Assembly: GCF_006547145.1 (NCBI RefSeq)
Contig: NZ_CP041244.1
Span: 1,984,001 to 2,048,000 of the forward strand
DNA length: 64,000 nt
Direction of reading: 5' to 3'
Source of the DNA: Actinomadura sp. WMMA1423
Lineage (GTDB): Bacteria > Actinomycetota > Actinomycetes > Streptosporangiales > Streptosporangiaceae
The notes under the pieces: model-generated
What the model was told of the DNA's origin: nothing
What the model saw: only the letters and a program-made list of their open reading frames with translations
The model's database searches: none
Made by a program: the position numbers and the translations under genes
In this document: piece after piece, positions 1 to 8,798 of the stretch
Layout of the letters: each line of letters starts with the position of its first letter
Numbering within the stretch: position 1 is the first letter of the stretch

Positions 1-720
1 CTCGCGCAGGCCGCTCTCCCTCAGATCGGCCGAGACGACGCCGGCCTTGACCCGGACGGCCCGTTCGACGAGCTCGCGGGTGTGGGGGCCGTCAGGGGCC
101 GCGGCGCCCTTCGGGTCGTCCTCGACCAGGTCCAGGATCCGCGGGTCGGCGATGAACCCCGCCTTGATGATCTCGGCGAGGCCGCTGATGTAGTCCTCGC
201 GCGGCATCGTCACCAGCGTGGCGAGGTCGCACAGGACGCCGGCGGGCGGGTGGAACGCTCCGACGAGGTTCTTGCCCTCGGGGACGTTGATGCCGGTCTT
301 GCCGCCGACCGCCGCGTCCACCATGGCGAGCAGCGTCGTCGGGACGAGCACGGCCCGCACCCCGCGCAGCCACGAGGCCGCCGCGAACCCGGCGAGGTCG
401 GTGGTGGCGCCGCCGCCGACGCCGACGACGACGTCGCTGCGGGTCATGCCGAGACGGGCGAAGGCCGACCACAGGCCGGCGAGGACGCCGACCTCCTTGG
501 CGGCCTCGCCGTCGGGGACGGGGAGCGCGTGCACGGTGTACCCGGCCTGCTCGAGCGCCCCGCACACGGGGCGGGCGATCTCCGGCAGCCCCTCGGCGTG
601 GACGACCGCGACGGCCCGGGCCCGCTCCCCGACCATGGCGGGCAGCTCACCGAGCACCCCCGTCCCGATGACGACGTCGTAGGGGTCGGCGCCCCCCACG
701 TGCACCCGGGTCGGTGTCAC
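1..720 (-). CDS. aroB: 3-dehydroquinate synthase (AroB), 3' end outside window
   Basis: Converts DAHP to 3-dehydroquinate, second step of the shikimate pathway, with NAD and a divalent metal in the cytosol. The 240 codons present hold the glycine-rich NAD loop GVGGGATTDLAGF (about residues 92-104) and the TTLLAMVDAAVGGKTGINVPEG block that carries active-site Lys/Asn residues of the family. The family is about 360 aa long, so roughly the last third lies beyond base 1. The GTG start overlaps the aroK stop (GTGA), which implies translational coupling. Third gene of aroC-aroK-aroB. Confidence 0.95.
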   Translation of the reverse strand, partial: MTPTRVHVGGADPYDVVIGTGVLGELPAMVGERARAVAVVHAEGLPEIARPVCGALEQAGYTVHALPVPDGEAAKEVGVLAGLWSAFARLGMTRSDVVVGVGGGATTDLAGFAAASWLRGVRAVLVPTTLLAMVDAAVGGKTGINVPEGKNLVGAFHPPAGVLCDLATLVTMPREDYISGLAEIIKAGFIADPRILDLVEDDPKGAAAPDGPHTRELVERAVRVKAGVVSADLRESGLRE

Positions 721-1286
721 TCGTCCCCCTCGCGGGCGGACGGCTCATCGCGGGGAGGCGCCTCACCGCGCTCACCGGGCGCGGCGTCCTCCAGAGCCTT
801 CACGACCTCCTCGACGATGTCGGCGGGCTCGCGGCCGTCGGTGTCGACGTGCACGGTGCCGAGCCGCTCGTAGATCGGGAGGCGCTCTTCCAGAAGCTTG
901 CGCATCTGGCTGCGCGGGTTCAGCACGAGCAGCGGCCGCGCCGAGGCCAGGCCGACCCGCTTGATCGCCTCCGAGAGCCCGACCCGCAGGTAGACGACGG
1001 TGTGCCCGGCGAGCAGTTCCTGCGTCTCGGCCGCGAGGACGGCGCCGCCGCCGAGCGCGAGGACGCCCTCGTGCCCGGCCAGCGCGTCGGCGACGGCGGC
1101 CCGCTCCATCTCCCGGAAGCGCTCCTCGCCGTCGTCGATGAAGATCTCGCCGATCGGCTTGCCCGCGGCCCGCTCGACGTCGGCGTCGGTGTCGCGCAGC
1201 GCGACGCCGAGCCGGTCGGCGAGCGCGGTCCCGATCGTGGTCTTGCCCGAGCCGGGCGGCCCGATGATGACGGCCTTCGGTCGCAT
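717..1286 (-). CDS. aroK: shikimate kinase
   Basis: Phosphorylates shikimate to shikimate 3-phosphate with ATP. The 189-aa protein has the Walker A motif GPPGSGKTT (residues 9-17), the substrate-binding DTDADVE segment near residue 32 and the glycine-rich LGGGAVL substrate loop near residue 77. The chosen ATG is at 1286. An in-frame GTG at 1298 overlaps the aroC stop and would add MSGA, so the start is ambiguous by four residues. It sits between aroC and aroB with stop-start overlap on the aroB side. The C-terminal tail is acidic and Glu-rich. Confidence 0.95.
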   Translation of the reverse strand: MRPKAVIIGPPGSGKTTIGTALADRLGVALRDTDADVERAAGKPIGEIFIDDGEERFREMERAAVADALAGHEGVLALGGGAVLAAETQELLAGHTVVYLRVGLSEAIKRVGLASARPLLVLNPRSQMRKLLEERLPIYERLGTVHVDTDGREPADIVEEVVKALEDAAPGERGEAPPRDEPSAREGDE

Positions 1287-1294
1287 GGCACCGC

Positions 1295-2473
1295 TCACTT
1301 GATCGTCAGGGAGGACAGGTAGCCCCGCAGGTTGCGGGCGGTCTCCTCGGCGGAGTCGCCGCCGAACTTCTCCAGCGCCGCGTCCGCGAGGACGAGCGCG
1401 ACCATCGCCTCGGCGACGACCCCGGCGGCCGGGACCGCCGTCACGTCGCTGCGCTGGTTGATCGCCTTGGCGGGCCCGCCCGTCGTGACGTCGATCGTGT
1501 CGAGCCGCCGCGGGACGGTCGAGATCGGCTTCATCGCGGCGCGCACCCGCAGCACCTCGCCGGTCGTCATGCCGCCCTCGACGCCGCCGGCGCGGTTGGT
1601 GCGGCGGCGGATCCCCTCGGGGGTGGCGTCGATCTCGTCGTGGGCGCGCGACCCGGGGCGGCGCGCGGTGGTGAACCCGTCGCCGAGCTCCACGCCCTTG
1701 ATCGCCTGGATGCCCATCAGGATCCCGGCGAGCCGGGAGTCGAGGCGCCGGTCCCAGTGGACGTGGCTGCCGAGGCCGGGCGGGAGGCCGTAGGCGAGGA
1801 CCTCCACGACGCCGCCGAGCGTGTCGCCGGCCTTCTTGGTCTCGTCGATGTGCGCGACCATCCGCGCGGACGCCTCGGAGTCGAAGCAGCGCACCGGGCT
1901 CTCGTCGACCCGCGCCAGGTCGGCGGGCTCCGGCAGGACGCCCTCGGGCGCCTCGACCTCGCCGAGCGCGATGACGTGGCTCAGGACGTCCACGCCGAGG
2001 GCCTGCTTGAGGAACGCCTTGGCGACGGTGCCGAGCGCGACCCGCGCCGCCGTCTCCCGCGCGCTCGCCCGCTCCAGGACGGGCCTGGCGTCGTCGAACC
2101 CGTACTTCTGCATGCCGACCAGGTCGGCGTGGCCCGGCCTCGGCTGCGACAGCGGCGCGTTCCTGGCCTGGGCCGCGAGGACGTCGGCGTCCACGGGGTC
2201 GGCCGACATGACCGTCTCCCACTTGGGCCACTCGGTGTTGCCGACCTCGATCGCGACCGGCCCGCCCAGCGTCACGCCGTGCCGGACGCCGCCGATGATC
2301 GTGACCTTGTCCTGCTCGAACTTCATCCGGGCGCCCCGCCCGTGCCCGAGCCTCCGGCGGCGCAGCTCCTCGGCGATGTCCCCCGAGGTCACGCGCACAC
2401 CGGCCGGCAGCCCCTCCACGATCGCGGTCAGGGCCGGGCCATGGGACTCCCCCGCGGTCAACCAGCGCAGCAT
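1295..2473 (-). CDS. aroC: chorismate synthase
   Basis: Last shikimate-pathway step: 5-enolpyruvylshikimate 3-phosphate to chorismate, with reduced FMN. 392 aa, normal length for actinobacterial AroC. It begins [15 protein letters not shown] with the conserved GESHG motif at residues 8-12, followed by the Arg-rich [17 protein letters not shown] segment and the internal [11 protein letters not shown] motif typical of the family. First gene of the minus-strand aro operon. The DUF2332 gene is transcribed divergently from the short gap upstream. Confidence 0.97.
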   Translation of the reverse strand: MLRWLTAGESHGPALTAIVEGLPAGVRVTSGDIAEELRRRRLGHGRGARMKFEQDKVTIIGGVRHGVTLGGPVAIEVGNTEWPKWETVMSADPVDADVLAAQARNAPLSQPRPGHADLVGMQKYGFDDARPVLERASARETAARVALGTVAKAFLKQALGVDVLSHVIALGEVEAPEGVLPEPADLARVDESPVRCFDSEASARMVAHIDETKKAGDTLGGVVEVLAYGLPPGLGSHVHWDRRLDSRLAGILMGIQAIKGVELGDGFTTARRPGSRAHDEIDATPEGIRRRTNRAGGVEGGMTTGEVLRVRAAMKPISTVPRRLDTIDVTTGGPAKAINQRSDVTAVPAAGVVAEAMVALVLADAALEKFGGDSAEETARNLRGYLSSLTIK

Positions 2474-2550
2474 GGGTGAATCCTATTGAGTCCGCGCGCC
2501 CGCCCGTGACGCCGGTCCAGCATCTGAGAGGCTCCCTGGGTGAGGTGGAG

Positions 2551-3633
2551 ATGAGGAAGGCCGACACGGAACGGGCGCTGCTCGCCCAGGCGCGGGCGTC
2601 GGCCGAGCTGGGGTCTCCGATGTACGCCGAGCTCCTCACGCGGGCGGCCCGCGATCCGGGCCGGGCCGCGGTGGAGGTGCTCGGCGAGCGGACGGAGACC
2701 GGCCACATCCTGGGGATGCTGGGGACGGTCCACCGGCTCGTCCTCGAGGGCCGGGTCCCGGAACTCGCCGCGCACTACCCGACCGCGGGCGGGACGGAGG
2801 ACCCGCTGGAGGCCTGGCCCGCGTTCCGGGACGTGCTGTCCGAGCACGCGGCGGAGATCCGCGACGGCCTCACCGACCCGCCGCAGACCAACGAGGTCGG
2901 GCGGGCGGCCCCGCTCGTCGGCGGTCTCCTCACGATCGCGGACGCCTGCCGGCCCGCGCCCCCGCGCGCCGCCGTCCCGCGCCTGCACCTCAGGCCCCTG
3001 CCCGGCGGGCCCCTGCCGATCAGGCTGCTGGAGATCGGGGCCAGCGCGGGCCTGAACCTGCGGGCCGACCGCTTCCGGCTCCTGCACGAGGGCGGCGCGT
3101 ACGGGCCCGAGTCGCCGGTCGTCCTGCCGGACGCCTGGCGGGGCCTGCCCCCGGTCGACGCGCCCCTCGCCATCGCCGAGCGGCGCGGATGCGACCCGAA
3201 CCCCCTGGACGCGGCCTCGCCCGCCGCGCGGCGGCGGCTCCTGTCGTACGTGTGGCCCGACCAGGCGGCGCGGGTCGCGCGGCTGCGGGCGGCGTTCGAG
3301 GTGGCCGCCGCGGTCCCCGCGACGGTCGTGAAGGCGGGCGCCGCGGACTTCCTGGAAGGGCTCGCCCCACGGCAGGGCGCCGTCACGGTCGTGTGGCACT
3401 CGACGATGCGCGCCTACCTGTCGGACGAGGAGGCCGCGCGCGTCGACCGGAGCATCGAGGAGGCCGGAGCCGCGGCCACCCCCGGCGCGCCCGTCGCGCA
3501 CCTGTCGTTCGAGGGCCGCGACGCCTCGCGGCTCGACGTCCTGCACGTCGTCACGCTGCGGCTGTGGCCGGGCGGAGACCGGGTGGTCCTCGGCGAGGCC
3601 CCGTCCCACGGCCTCCCGACGACCTGGTACTAG
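2551..3633 (+). CDS. DUF2332 family protein
   Basis: Conserved actinobacterial protein of unknown biochemical role. About 360 aa from the ATG at 2551, which is preceded by GAGGTGGAG. An open frame reaches back to 2476 but that stretch lacks family-like sequence and would start 2 bases from the divergent aroC. The segment LLEIGASAGLNL resembles motif I of SAM-dependent methyltransferases and is a hallmark of DUF2332. A second conserved stretch is VVWHSTMRAYL. A methyltransferase activity is inferred only from the fold-like motif. It is likely monocistronic and convergent with the PhyH gene. Confidence 0.8.
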   Translation: MRKADTERALLAQARASAELGSPMYAELLTRAARDPGRAAVEVLGERTETGHILGMLGTVHRLVLEGRVPELAAHYPTAGGTEDPLEAWPAFRDVLSEHAAEIRDGLTDPPQTNEVGRAAPLVGGLLTIADACRPAPPRAAVPRLHLRPLPGGPLPIRLLEIGASAGLNLRADRFRLLHEGGAYGPESPVVLPDAWRGLPPVDAPLAIAERRGCDPNPLDAASPAARRRLLSYVWPDQAARVARLRAAFEVAAAVPATVVKAGAADFLEGLAPRQGAVTVVWHSTMRAYLSDEEAARVDRSIEEAGAAATPGAPVAHLSFEGRDASRLDVLHVVTLRLWPGGDRVVLGEAPSHGLPTTWY

Positions 3634-3656
3634 GAGCGCCCGAGCCCTCGCCCGCG

Positions 3657-4406
3657 CTACCTTCCGAGCCCCCGCTCGATCGCGATCCGCACCGGGGACG
3701 ACTCGGGAAGCGGCCCGCGGGGGATCAGCGGCGGCTGGGCCATGAACCGGGGGCGCGTGCCGTGGTGCGCCTGCGCGGCGTGCACGAGGAACGGGTGGCA
3801 CAGGTACACGTCGCCCGCCTCTCCCGCGGCGTGGGCGAGGGGACGGTGCTCGGTCGCGGGGACGGCCTTGCCCGCCAGTTCCATGAACGTGAGGCCTGCC
3901 TCCCCCGCGGGCTCCAGGATCGGCGCCACGTCCAGGTGGGAGCCGACCCGGATGCGGGTCGGGCCGTCGTCCTCCCCCACGTCGGAGAAGAGGAACAGCA
4001 TCAGCAGGGCGCGGCCCTTCGAGGCGGCGTTCACGCGGTAGGACATGAAGTCGGCCGGGTCGTCGCCGGCGAAGCTCGCGTCGATGTGCCAGCCGTCGTC
4101 GCCGGGCGGCTGGTCGCTGGGGAACCGCACCGGGAACGTGCCGAGGCCGCCGCGCGGCAGCCAGGCGCCCTCGCCGACGACGGCGTCGAACGCGGCGCGC
4201 AGGCGGTCGGTGCTCGCGGCGGCCCTGAACGGCGCCTCGGCGTGGTCGCCGAGCCGCACCACCGGGCGCGTCCACGTCGCGGGGTCGTCGGGGTCGCATC
4301 CGGTCTCGCGCCACAGGATGCCGCGGCACTCGGCCGCCAGCTCGCGGGGGAACGCCTGCTCCACCCGGACGTACCCGTCGTTGATGAAGGCGTCGACGTC
4401 GATCAT
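3657..4406 (-). CDS. phytanoyl-CoA dioxygenase (PhyH) family protein
   Basis: Probable Fe(II)/2-oxoglutarate-dependent oxygenase of 249 aa. The metal-binding HxD is visible in WHIDASF (near residue 107), the distal His in CHPFLVHAA (near residue 205), and an Arg for 2-oxoglutarate in HGTRPRFMAQ. The substrate cannot be read from sequence, since the family includes many small-molecule and natural-product hydroxylases. It lies downstream of the sseB-like gene on the same strand, 79 bp away, and converges with DUF2332. Confidence 0.82.
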   Translation of the reverse strand: MIDVDAFINDGYVRVEQAFPRELAAECRGILWRETGCDPDDPATWTRPVVRLGDHAEAPFRAAASTDRLRAAFDAVVGEGAWLPRGGLGTFPVRFPSDQPPGDDGWHIDASFAGDDPADFMSYRVNAASKGRALLMLFLFSDVGEDDGPTRIRVGSHLDVAPILEPAGEAGLTFMELAGKAVPATEHRPLAHAAGEAGDVYLCHPFLVHAAQAHHGTRPRFMAQPPLIPRGPLPESSPVRIAIERGLGR

Positions 4407-4485
4407 GGCGCCAGGTTGGCAGAGCCCTCGCGGGCGACGCCAACGATTATCGGGCGCCGGAGATCGCGGGCGCCGCGGGCGGCCG

Positions 4486-5181
4486 CTACCGGCGCAGGAC
4501 GTTCAGTTCGACGCCGCCGACGATGCGGCCGCGCAGCAGCTCCGCGAGCCGGTCGGAGACCCGCTGCACGGTGACGCGCTCGTCGTGGCCGGGGACGACG
4601 GCGAACCGGACGGCGATCTCCGCGGAGGTGCCCTCGACGACGCGGACGCCGCTGACCGAGGGGTCGGACCCGAACGCGGCCTCGACGGCGGCCAGGACGT
4701 CGGGGTCCTCGTGGGGCGGCGGTACGGGGCCGCCGTCGGCGAGCAGGTGCAGGCGCAGCCCGTCCACGGCGAAGGGGACGGGGCCCGCCACGTCCACGAC
4801 CAGGGCGTCGGCGCCCTCGTCGAGCGCGGCGCGGCAGGCGTCGCCGGCCCGCACCGCGACCGGGCGGGCGTCGGCGCGCCACGCCTTCATCGTCTCGGTG
4901 CAGGTGAAGCCGAGCACGCCACGCCTGCCGTCGTCGCCGATCAGGGTGGGCAGCGCCATGTCGCTCGACTTCTCCCGGCGCAGCTCGCCGGGCGCCGCGG
5001 GCTCCTCCTCGGTGAGGACGGCGACGATCGGCACCAGCAGCCGCGCCCCCTGGAGCCGCCGCAGCACCGTGTGGGCGCCGACGCGGCCGGACGCGTACCC
5101 GGCGAGCGCCTCGCACAGCCGCGGGTCGGCGCTCCCGTCGTCCCCGGGGAACTGCGGTTCGGGAATGGTCAGTCCGGACAC
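4486..5181 (-). CDS. SseB family protein
   Basis: 231 aa from the GTG at 5181 (MSGLTIPEPQFPG...), with SseB-like N-terminal and C-terminal regions. ALPTLIGDDGRRGVLGFTCTETMKAW is the typical SseB core. Function unknown, and actinobacterial homologues are often annotated next to translation or amino-acid genes. An in-frame GTG at 5211 would extend it by 10 residues. The start at 5181 lies only 9 bases after the TATAGC of the palindrome GGCTATAGCC, which could be a -10 box of a leaderless transcript. A 7-bp inverted repeat is found 45 bp upstream. Confidence 0.75.
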   Translation of the reverse strand: MSGLTIPEPQFPGDDGSADPRLCEALAGYASGRVGAHTVLRRLQGARLLVPIVAVLTEEEPAAPGELRREKSSDMALPTLIGDDGRRGVLGFTCTETMKAWRADARPVAVRAGDACRAALDEGADALVVDVAGPVPFAVDGLRLHLLADGGPVPPPHEDPDVLAAVEAAFGSDPSVSGVRVVEGTSAEIAVRFAVVPGHDERVTVQRVSDRLAELLRGRIVGGVELNVLRR

Positions 5182-5225
5182 GGCAGGAAGGCTATAGCCT
5201 CCGGCGACCACAAGGGGCCGCTCTA

Positions 5226-5244
5226 CGGATACTCTCCGTATCCG
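5226..5244. promoter_or_regulatory. 7-bp inverted repeat upstream of sseB-like gene
   Basis: CGGATAC and GTATCCG flank a 5-base TCTCC loop. The site lies in the 93-bp gap after the barbiturase-family stop and before the SseB-like start, both on the minus strand. It could be an operator or a weak transcription attenuator. There is no T-run, so an intrinsic terminator is less likely. Confidence 0.4.
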
Positions 5245-5274
5245 CGCGCCTTCTCCGGTGCCGTCCCGCCCCCC

Positions 5275-6387
5275 TCAGCCGAGGTCGGCGATGGCCGCGA
5301 CGGTGCCGCCGCCCGACGGCCCCTGGTGGACGGCCGCGACCGACACGAACACCGCCGGGTCGCCGGTGACCGACGCCGCGACGCCGCCGACGCACGCCTT
5401 GATCTGCCGGTGCCAGTGCACGTCGGAGTCGTCCAGCATGATGTTGCGGCGGCCGCGCACCGAGCCGGACGGGTCCGCCTCGCACTTGATGAACACGTTG
5501 ACGAGCCGGTCGCCGAGGTCGGCCGTCCGGGGCCGCTCGGGCAGGTCCAGGCCCGTCGAGCGGACGGCGTCCCAGATCCCGTCGGCGTCGAGCGCGTCCT
5601 TCATCACACCGTGCCCGGCCCGGTACCGGCCGCCGATGCCGCGCACGTTGCCGACGACCACGATCTGCGCCCGGTCCAGCTCGACGCCGGACGAGCACGA
5701 CGCCACCGAGGAGTACAGCGACAGGTCCTTGTGGATCTGCCCGGCGGACGGCGTCTCGATCTCGCCGAGCGCGACGGCGATGCCGAGCGCGGTCGTGGAG
5801 TTGGAGATGTCCATCGACTTGAGGGTGTCCTCGGTGACCACGTCGCGGCCGCGGGTCTTCGCGTCGTTGATCGTGTCGAGGGTGAGCAGCGGCGTCTTGG
5901 TCTGCACGTAGTGGACGTCGGCCGGATCGTCGATACCGGCTGTCTTCATGGCCTCGCGGACGCCGGCGGCGACGGTCTCCACCATCGCGGGGCGGCCGAT
6001 GTCCTCGGGCAGGATGACCTCGCTCATCGCGACGCCGACCGACAGCCGGGGCTCGTCGGAGACGGGGACGCGGGCGGGGTCGGCGGTCGCGAAGACGGTC
6101 GCGTGCGGGCTGAGGACGCCGTCCGTGCCGCCCGACCACACCAGCGGGACCCGCGCCACCTCCTCCGCCGTCCGGGTGCCCTTGGCGAGGAGCACCTCGC
6201 GGAACGCCCGGTCGGCGAGCAGCCGCGTGTAGTCGTTCACGCCGCCGTTGCCCTCGGTCTTGCCGACGACGGCGAGCACGCGGTCGGCCTCCAGGACGCC
6301 GTCGTCGATCAGCCGGGCGAGCCCGGACGCGTCGGTCACGCTCTCGATGGGGATCTTGCGGACTTCGATCGGATCGGGCACCGTCAT
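5275..6387 (-). CDS. ring-opening amidohydrolase, probable barbiturase (cyanuric acid amidohydrolase/barbiturase family)
   Basis: Hydrolyses a cyclic imide ring (barbiturate to ureidomalonate, or cyanurate to carboxybiuret). 370 aa, the family length, with the three-repeat architecture: Lys in [16 protein letters not shown] (about residue 43) with Ser in VWSGGTDG, Lys in VQTKTPLLT with SSGVEL, and Lys in VFIKCEAD with the C-terminal VHQGPSGGG. These match the family's three Ser-Lys pairs. Sequence alone does not separate barbiturase from cyanurate hydrolase. Barbiturase is favoured because the window also holds a UraA-like permease, a three-subunit molybdenum hydroxylase and MatB. It is 102 bp downstream of the carbamate kinase gene on the same strand. 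Confidence 0.85.
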   Translation of the reverse strand: MTVPDPIEVRKIPIESVTDASGLARLIDDGVLEADRVLAVVGKTEGNGGVNDYTRLLADRAFREVLLAKGTRTAEEVARVPLVWSGGTDGVLSPHATVFATADPARVPVSDEPRLSVGVAMSEVILPEDIGRPAMVETVAAGVREAMKTAGIDDPADVHYVQTKTPLLTLDTINDAKTRGRDVVTEDTLKSMDISNSTTALGIAVALGEIETPSAGQIHKDLSLYSSVASCSSGVELDRAQIVVVGNVRGIGGRYRAGHGVMKDALDADGIWDAVRSTGLDLPERPRTADLGDRLVNVFIKCEADPSGSVRGRRNIMLDDSDVHWHRQIKACVGGVAASVTGDPAVFVSVAAVHQGPSGGGTVAAIADLG

Positions 6388-6420
6388 CGCTCCTCGGTCC
6401 GTGCTGTCGCTGGTCTGTGT

Positions 6421-6440
6421 CGATCGCCGCTGGGCGATCG
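6421..6440. promoter_or_regulatory. 8-bp inverted repeat in barbiturase leader
   Basis: CGATCGCC and GGCGATCG are separated by GCTG, a perfect hairpin located 33 bp upstream of the barbiturase-family start, inside the gap to the carbamate kinase. Further GATCG copies flank it. It may be a dyad operator or an mRNA hairpin. Which one cannot be decided here. Confidence 0.45.
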
Positions 6441-6489
6441 TCGTCTGGGATGATCGCCGGCCGCTCCGGTGATCGGTCTCTACCCGGGG

Positions 6490-7464
6490 TCAGCCCTCGA
6501 CGACCGTCCCCGCCCTGCCGTGCGCGGCGTCGCCGAGCCGGGGCAGCGAGGCGATCGCGGCGCGCCGCCCGCCGGCCGCGACGAACCGCCGCACCGCCTC
6601 GACCTTCGGGCCCATGCTGCCTCCGGCGAAGTGCCCGGCGGCGGCCAGCTCCGTCAGCTCCGCGACCGTCGTGCGGTGCAGCGGGCGGGCCTGCGGCGTC
6701 CCGAACCCGGTCATCGCGTTCTCCACGTCGGTGGCGATCACGAGCGTCGTGGCCTCCAGGCGGCGGGCCAGCAGCTGCGCGGCCAGGTCCTTGTCGACGA
6801 CGGCCTCGACGCCGCACAGCGCCCCGTCCGCCCGGACCACGGGCACTCCCCCGCCGCCCGCGCAGACCACGACGTGCCCGGCGTCCAGGAGAAGGGCCGC
6901 CGCGCCGGCGTCCAGGATCTCCAGCGGCTCGGGAGAGGCGACGACGCGCCGCCAGCCCCGGTCCCCGAAATGCTTCCAGACCTGTCCCAGCGCCATCGAG
7001 CGGCGGGCCTCCTCCTCCGGGAAGTAGCGGCCGATCGGCTTGGCGGGCGCCAGGAAACCGGGGTCCGCGACGTCCACGAGCGTCCGCGTGACCACCGTCG
7101 ACACGGGCCGGGCGGCGCCCCGCGCGGCCAGCGCCCGCTCCAGCGCGTTCATGATCATGACGCCGACGGTGGCCTGGGTCTGCGCGCCGCACCAGTCCAG
7201 CGGGACGGGCGGCACCACGCCCGCCGCCAGCTGGTTCTTGATCAGCAGGTTGCCGACCTGCGGGCCGTTGCCGTGCGTGAGCGCGACCCGCGCGCCCGCC
7301 GCGGCGAGCTCGGCGACATGCGCCATCGCGTCCTCGATCGCGGCCGCCTGCGCGTCCGGGGTGGCGCTGCCGTCCGGCGCGGTCATGGCGTTGCCGCCGA
7401 GCGCGATCAGGATCCGCTCGCCGGTGAGCGTCCCCTCGCGTTCTTCCCGATGGCCCCAGGTCAC
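6490..7464 (-). CDS. arcC: carbamate kinase
   Basis: Catalyses carbamoyl phosphate + ADP to ATP + carbamate (to NH3 and CO2). About 324 aa from the GTG at 7464. The conserved region begins at GERILIALGGNAM and continues with THGNGPQVGNLL, the CGAQTQ segment, VVCAGGGGVPVV, DKDLAAQLLA and ATDVENAM, all standard amino-acid-kinase/ArcC signatures. No ATG or GTG lies closer to the core, so the N-terminus is uncertain by about a dozen residues. No arginine deiminase or ornithine carbamoyltransferase is nearby. Its neighbour is the barbiturase, so a role in ureide catabolism (as for E. coli AllK) is more plausible than arginine fermentation. Confidence 0.92.
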   Translation of the reverse strand: MTWGHREEREGTLTGERILIALGGNAMTAPDGSATPDAQAAAIEDAMAHVAELAAAGARVALTHGNGPQVGNLLIKNQLAAGVVPPVPLDWCGAQTQATVGVMIMNALERALAARGAARPVSTVVTRTLVDVADPGFLAPAKPIGRYFPEEEARRSMALGQVWKHFGDRGWRRVVASPEPLEILDAGAAALLLDAGHVVVCAGGGGVPVVRADGALCGVEAVVDKDLAAQLLARRLEATTLVIATDVENAMTGFGTPQARPLHRTTVAELTELAAAGHFAGGSMGPKVEAVRRFVAAGGRRAAIASLPRLGDAAHGRAGTVVEG

Positions 7465-7590
7465 GGGACGGACGCTAACCCGCGCGGCGGGCACCGCTCA
7501 CGGGCGAATTCCGCCCAACGAACGCCGTTTCTTCGGCACTTTCCGGCAATGCCCCGCCGCCTGCGCCGGACGGGCCCGCCCGGCGCGGGC

Positions 7591-7636
7591 GCGCCGGACC
7601 GCTCAGCGCAGGCGCGCCGGACCGCTCAGCGCAGGC
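7591..7636. repeat. 23-bp tandem duplication at dapC 3' end
   Basis: Two perfect 23-bp copies (7591-7613 and 7614-7636), each containing GCGCCGG and GCTCAGCG. The second copy covers the dapC stop codon, so the first copy repeats the stop context just downstream. Likely a replication-slippage duplication. Confidence 0.75.
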
Positions 7637-8789
7637 GCGCCAGGCGGCTCACGGCCTCGTCGATGACCTCGTCCTTCTTGCAGAACGCGAACCGGACGAA
7701 ATGGGCACCCGCCTCGGCGTGGTCGTAGAACACCTGGCTCGGGATCGCGACGACGCCCGCCTTCTCGGGGAGGGCGCGGGCGAGTTCCCTGCCGTCGGTG
7801 AAGCCGAGCGGGCGGATGTCGGCCTGCACGAAGTAGGTGCCCTGCGGCCGGAAGGTCGTGAAGCCGGCCTCCTCCAGGCCGGTGATGAGACGGTCCCGCT
7901 TCGCCTGGAGCGACTTGCGCAGCTCCTCCACCCACGGGATCTCGTTGCGCAGCGCGTAGGCGGCGGCACGCTGGTAGGGGGCGCTGACCGCGTAGGTGAG
8001 GAACTGCTTCACGGTCTGGACGGCCCGGACGTAGGGGGCGGGCGCCGTCACCCATCCGGTCTTCCAGCCGGTCACCGAGAACGACTTGCCCGCCGAGGAC
8101 ACCGAGACCGTCCGCTCGCGCATGCCTTCGAGGGTCGCCAGCGGGATGTGCTCGGTGTCGTCGAACGTCAGGTACTCGTAGACCTCGTCGGTGATCGCGA
8201 CCAGGTCGTGCTCCCGGCAGAGGCGGGCGATCGCCTCCAGCTCCTCCCGCGTGAACACGGTGCCGGCCGGGTTGTGCGGCGAGTTCACCAGGATCGCCCG
8301 GGTGCGGGGGCCGACCGCGGCGCGCAGCTCGTCCGGGTCGAACGTGAAACGCCCCTCGACGGGCCGCAGCGTGACGGGCCTGCGCACCGCTCCCGCGAGC
8401 GCGATCACGGCCGCGTACGAGTCGTAGTAAGGCTCGAACACGACGACCTCGTCGCCCGGCCCGGCCAGCGACAGCACGGACGCGGCGATCCCCTCGGTGG
8501 CGCCCACGGTCACGAACACCTCGGTCGCCGGATCGAACGACAGCCCGTACCGCTCCAGCCGCTGCGCCGCCACGGCCTCCCGCAGCTCGGGCAGCCCGGG
8601 ACCGGGCGGGTACTGGTTCGCCCCCGACCGGATCGCCTCCACCGCCGCGTCCAGGACCCCGGCGGGGCCGTCCTCGTCCGGAAAGCCCTGCCCGAGATTG
8701 ATCGCCCCGGTCCGGACGGCGAGGGCCGACATCTCAGCGAAGATCGTCTCGCCGAATCCCTGCATGCGCTCGACCAATGGCTCGCTCAC
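7626..8789 (-). CDS. dapC: PLP-dependent class I aminotransferase, DapC-like
   Basis: Probable N-succinyldiaminopimelate aminotransferase of lysine/peptidoglycan precursor synthesis. 387 aa, strongly resembling the mycobacterial DapC group: VFAEMSALA-like N-terminus, INLGQGFPDEDGP, NQYPPGPG, NSPHNPAGTVF, DEVYEYL, and the PLP-lysine motif SSAGKSFSVTGWKTGW. The same subgroup includes kynurenine/methionine aminotransferases, so substrate assignment is inference. GTG start, 9 bp after the response-regulator stop on the same strand, so read-through from the two-component operon is possible. Confidence 0.85.
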   Translation of the reverse strand: MSEPLVERMQGFGETIFAEMSALAVRTGAINLGQGFPDEDGPAGVLDAAVEAIRSGANQYPPGPGLPELREAVAAQRLERYGLSFDPATEVFVTVGATEGIAASVLSLAGPGDEVVVFEPYYDSYAAVIALAGAVRRPVTLRPVEGRFTFDPDELRAAVGPRTRAILVNSPHNPAGTVFTREELEAIARLCREHDLVAITDEVYEYLTFDDTEHIPLATLEGMRERTVSVSSAGKSFSVTGWKTGWVTAPAPYVRAVQTVKQFLTYAVSAPYQRAAAYALRNEIPWVEELRKSLQAKRDRLITGLEEAGFTTFRPQGTYFVQADIRPLGFTDGRELARALPEKAGVVAIPSQVFYDHAEAGAHFVRFAFCKKDEVIDEAVSRLARLR

Positions 8790-8798
8790 GCCCCAAGC

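Noticed and set aside
2476..2550. N-terminal extension of the DUF2332 protein to 2476.
   Set aside because: The extension lacks family-like sequence and the ATG at 2551 has a good ribosome site.
4416..4423. TTGGCAGA upstream of the PhyH gene as a fourth PucR site.
   Set aside because: Only 8 of 9 bases match and it points away from the gene, unlike the three retained copies.
6490..7464. Carbamate kinase as part of an arginine deiminase pathway.
   Set aside because: No arcA, arcB or arginine/ornithine antiporter gene is in the neighbourhood.
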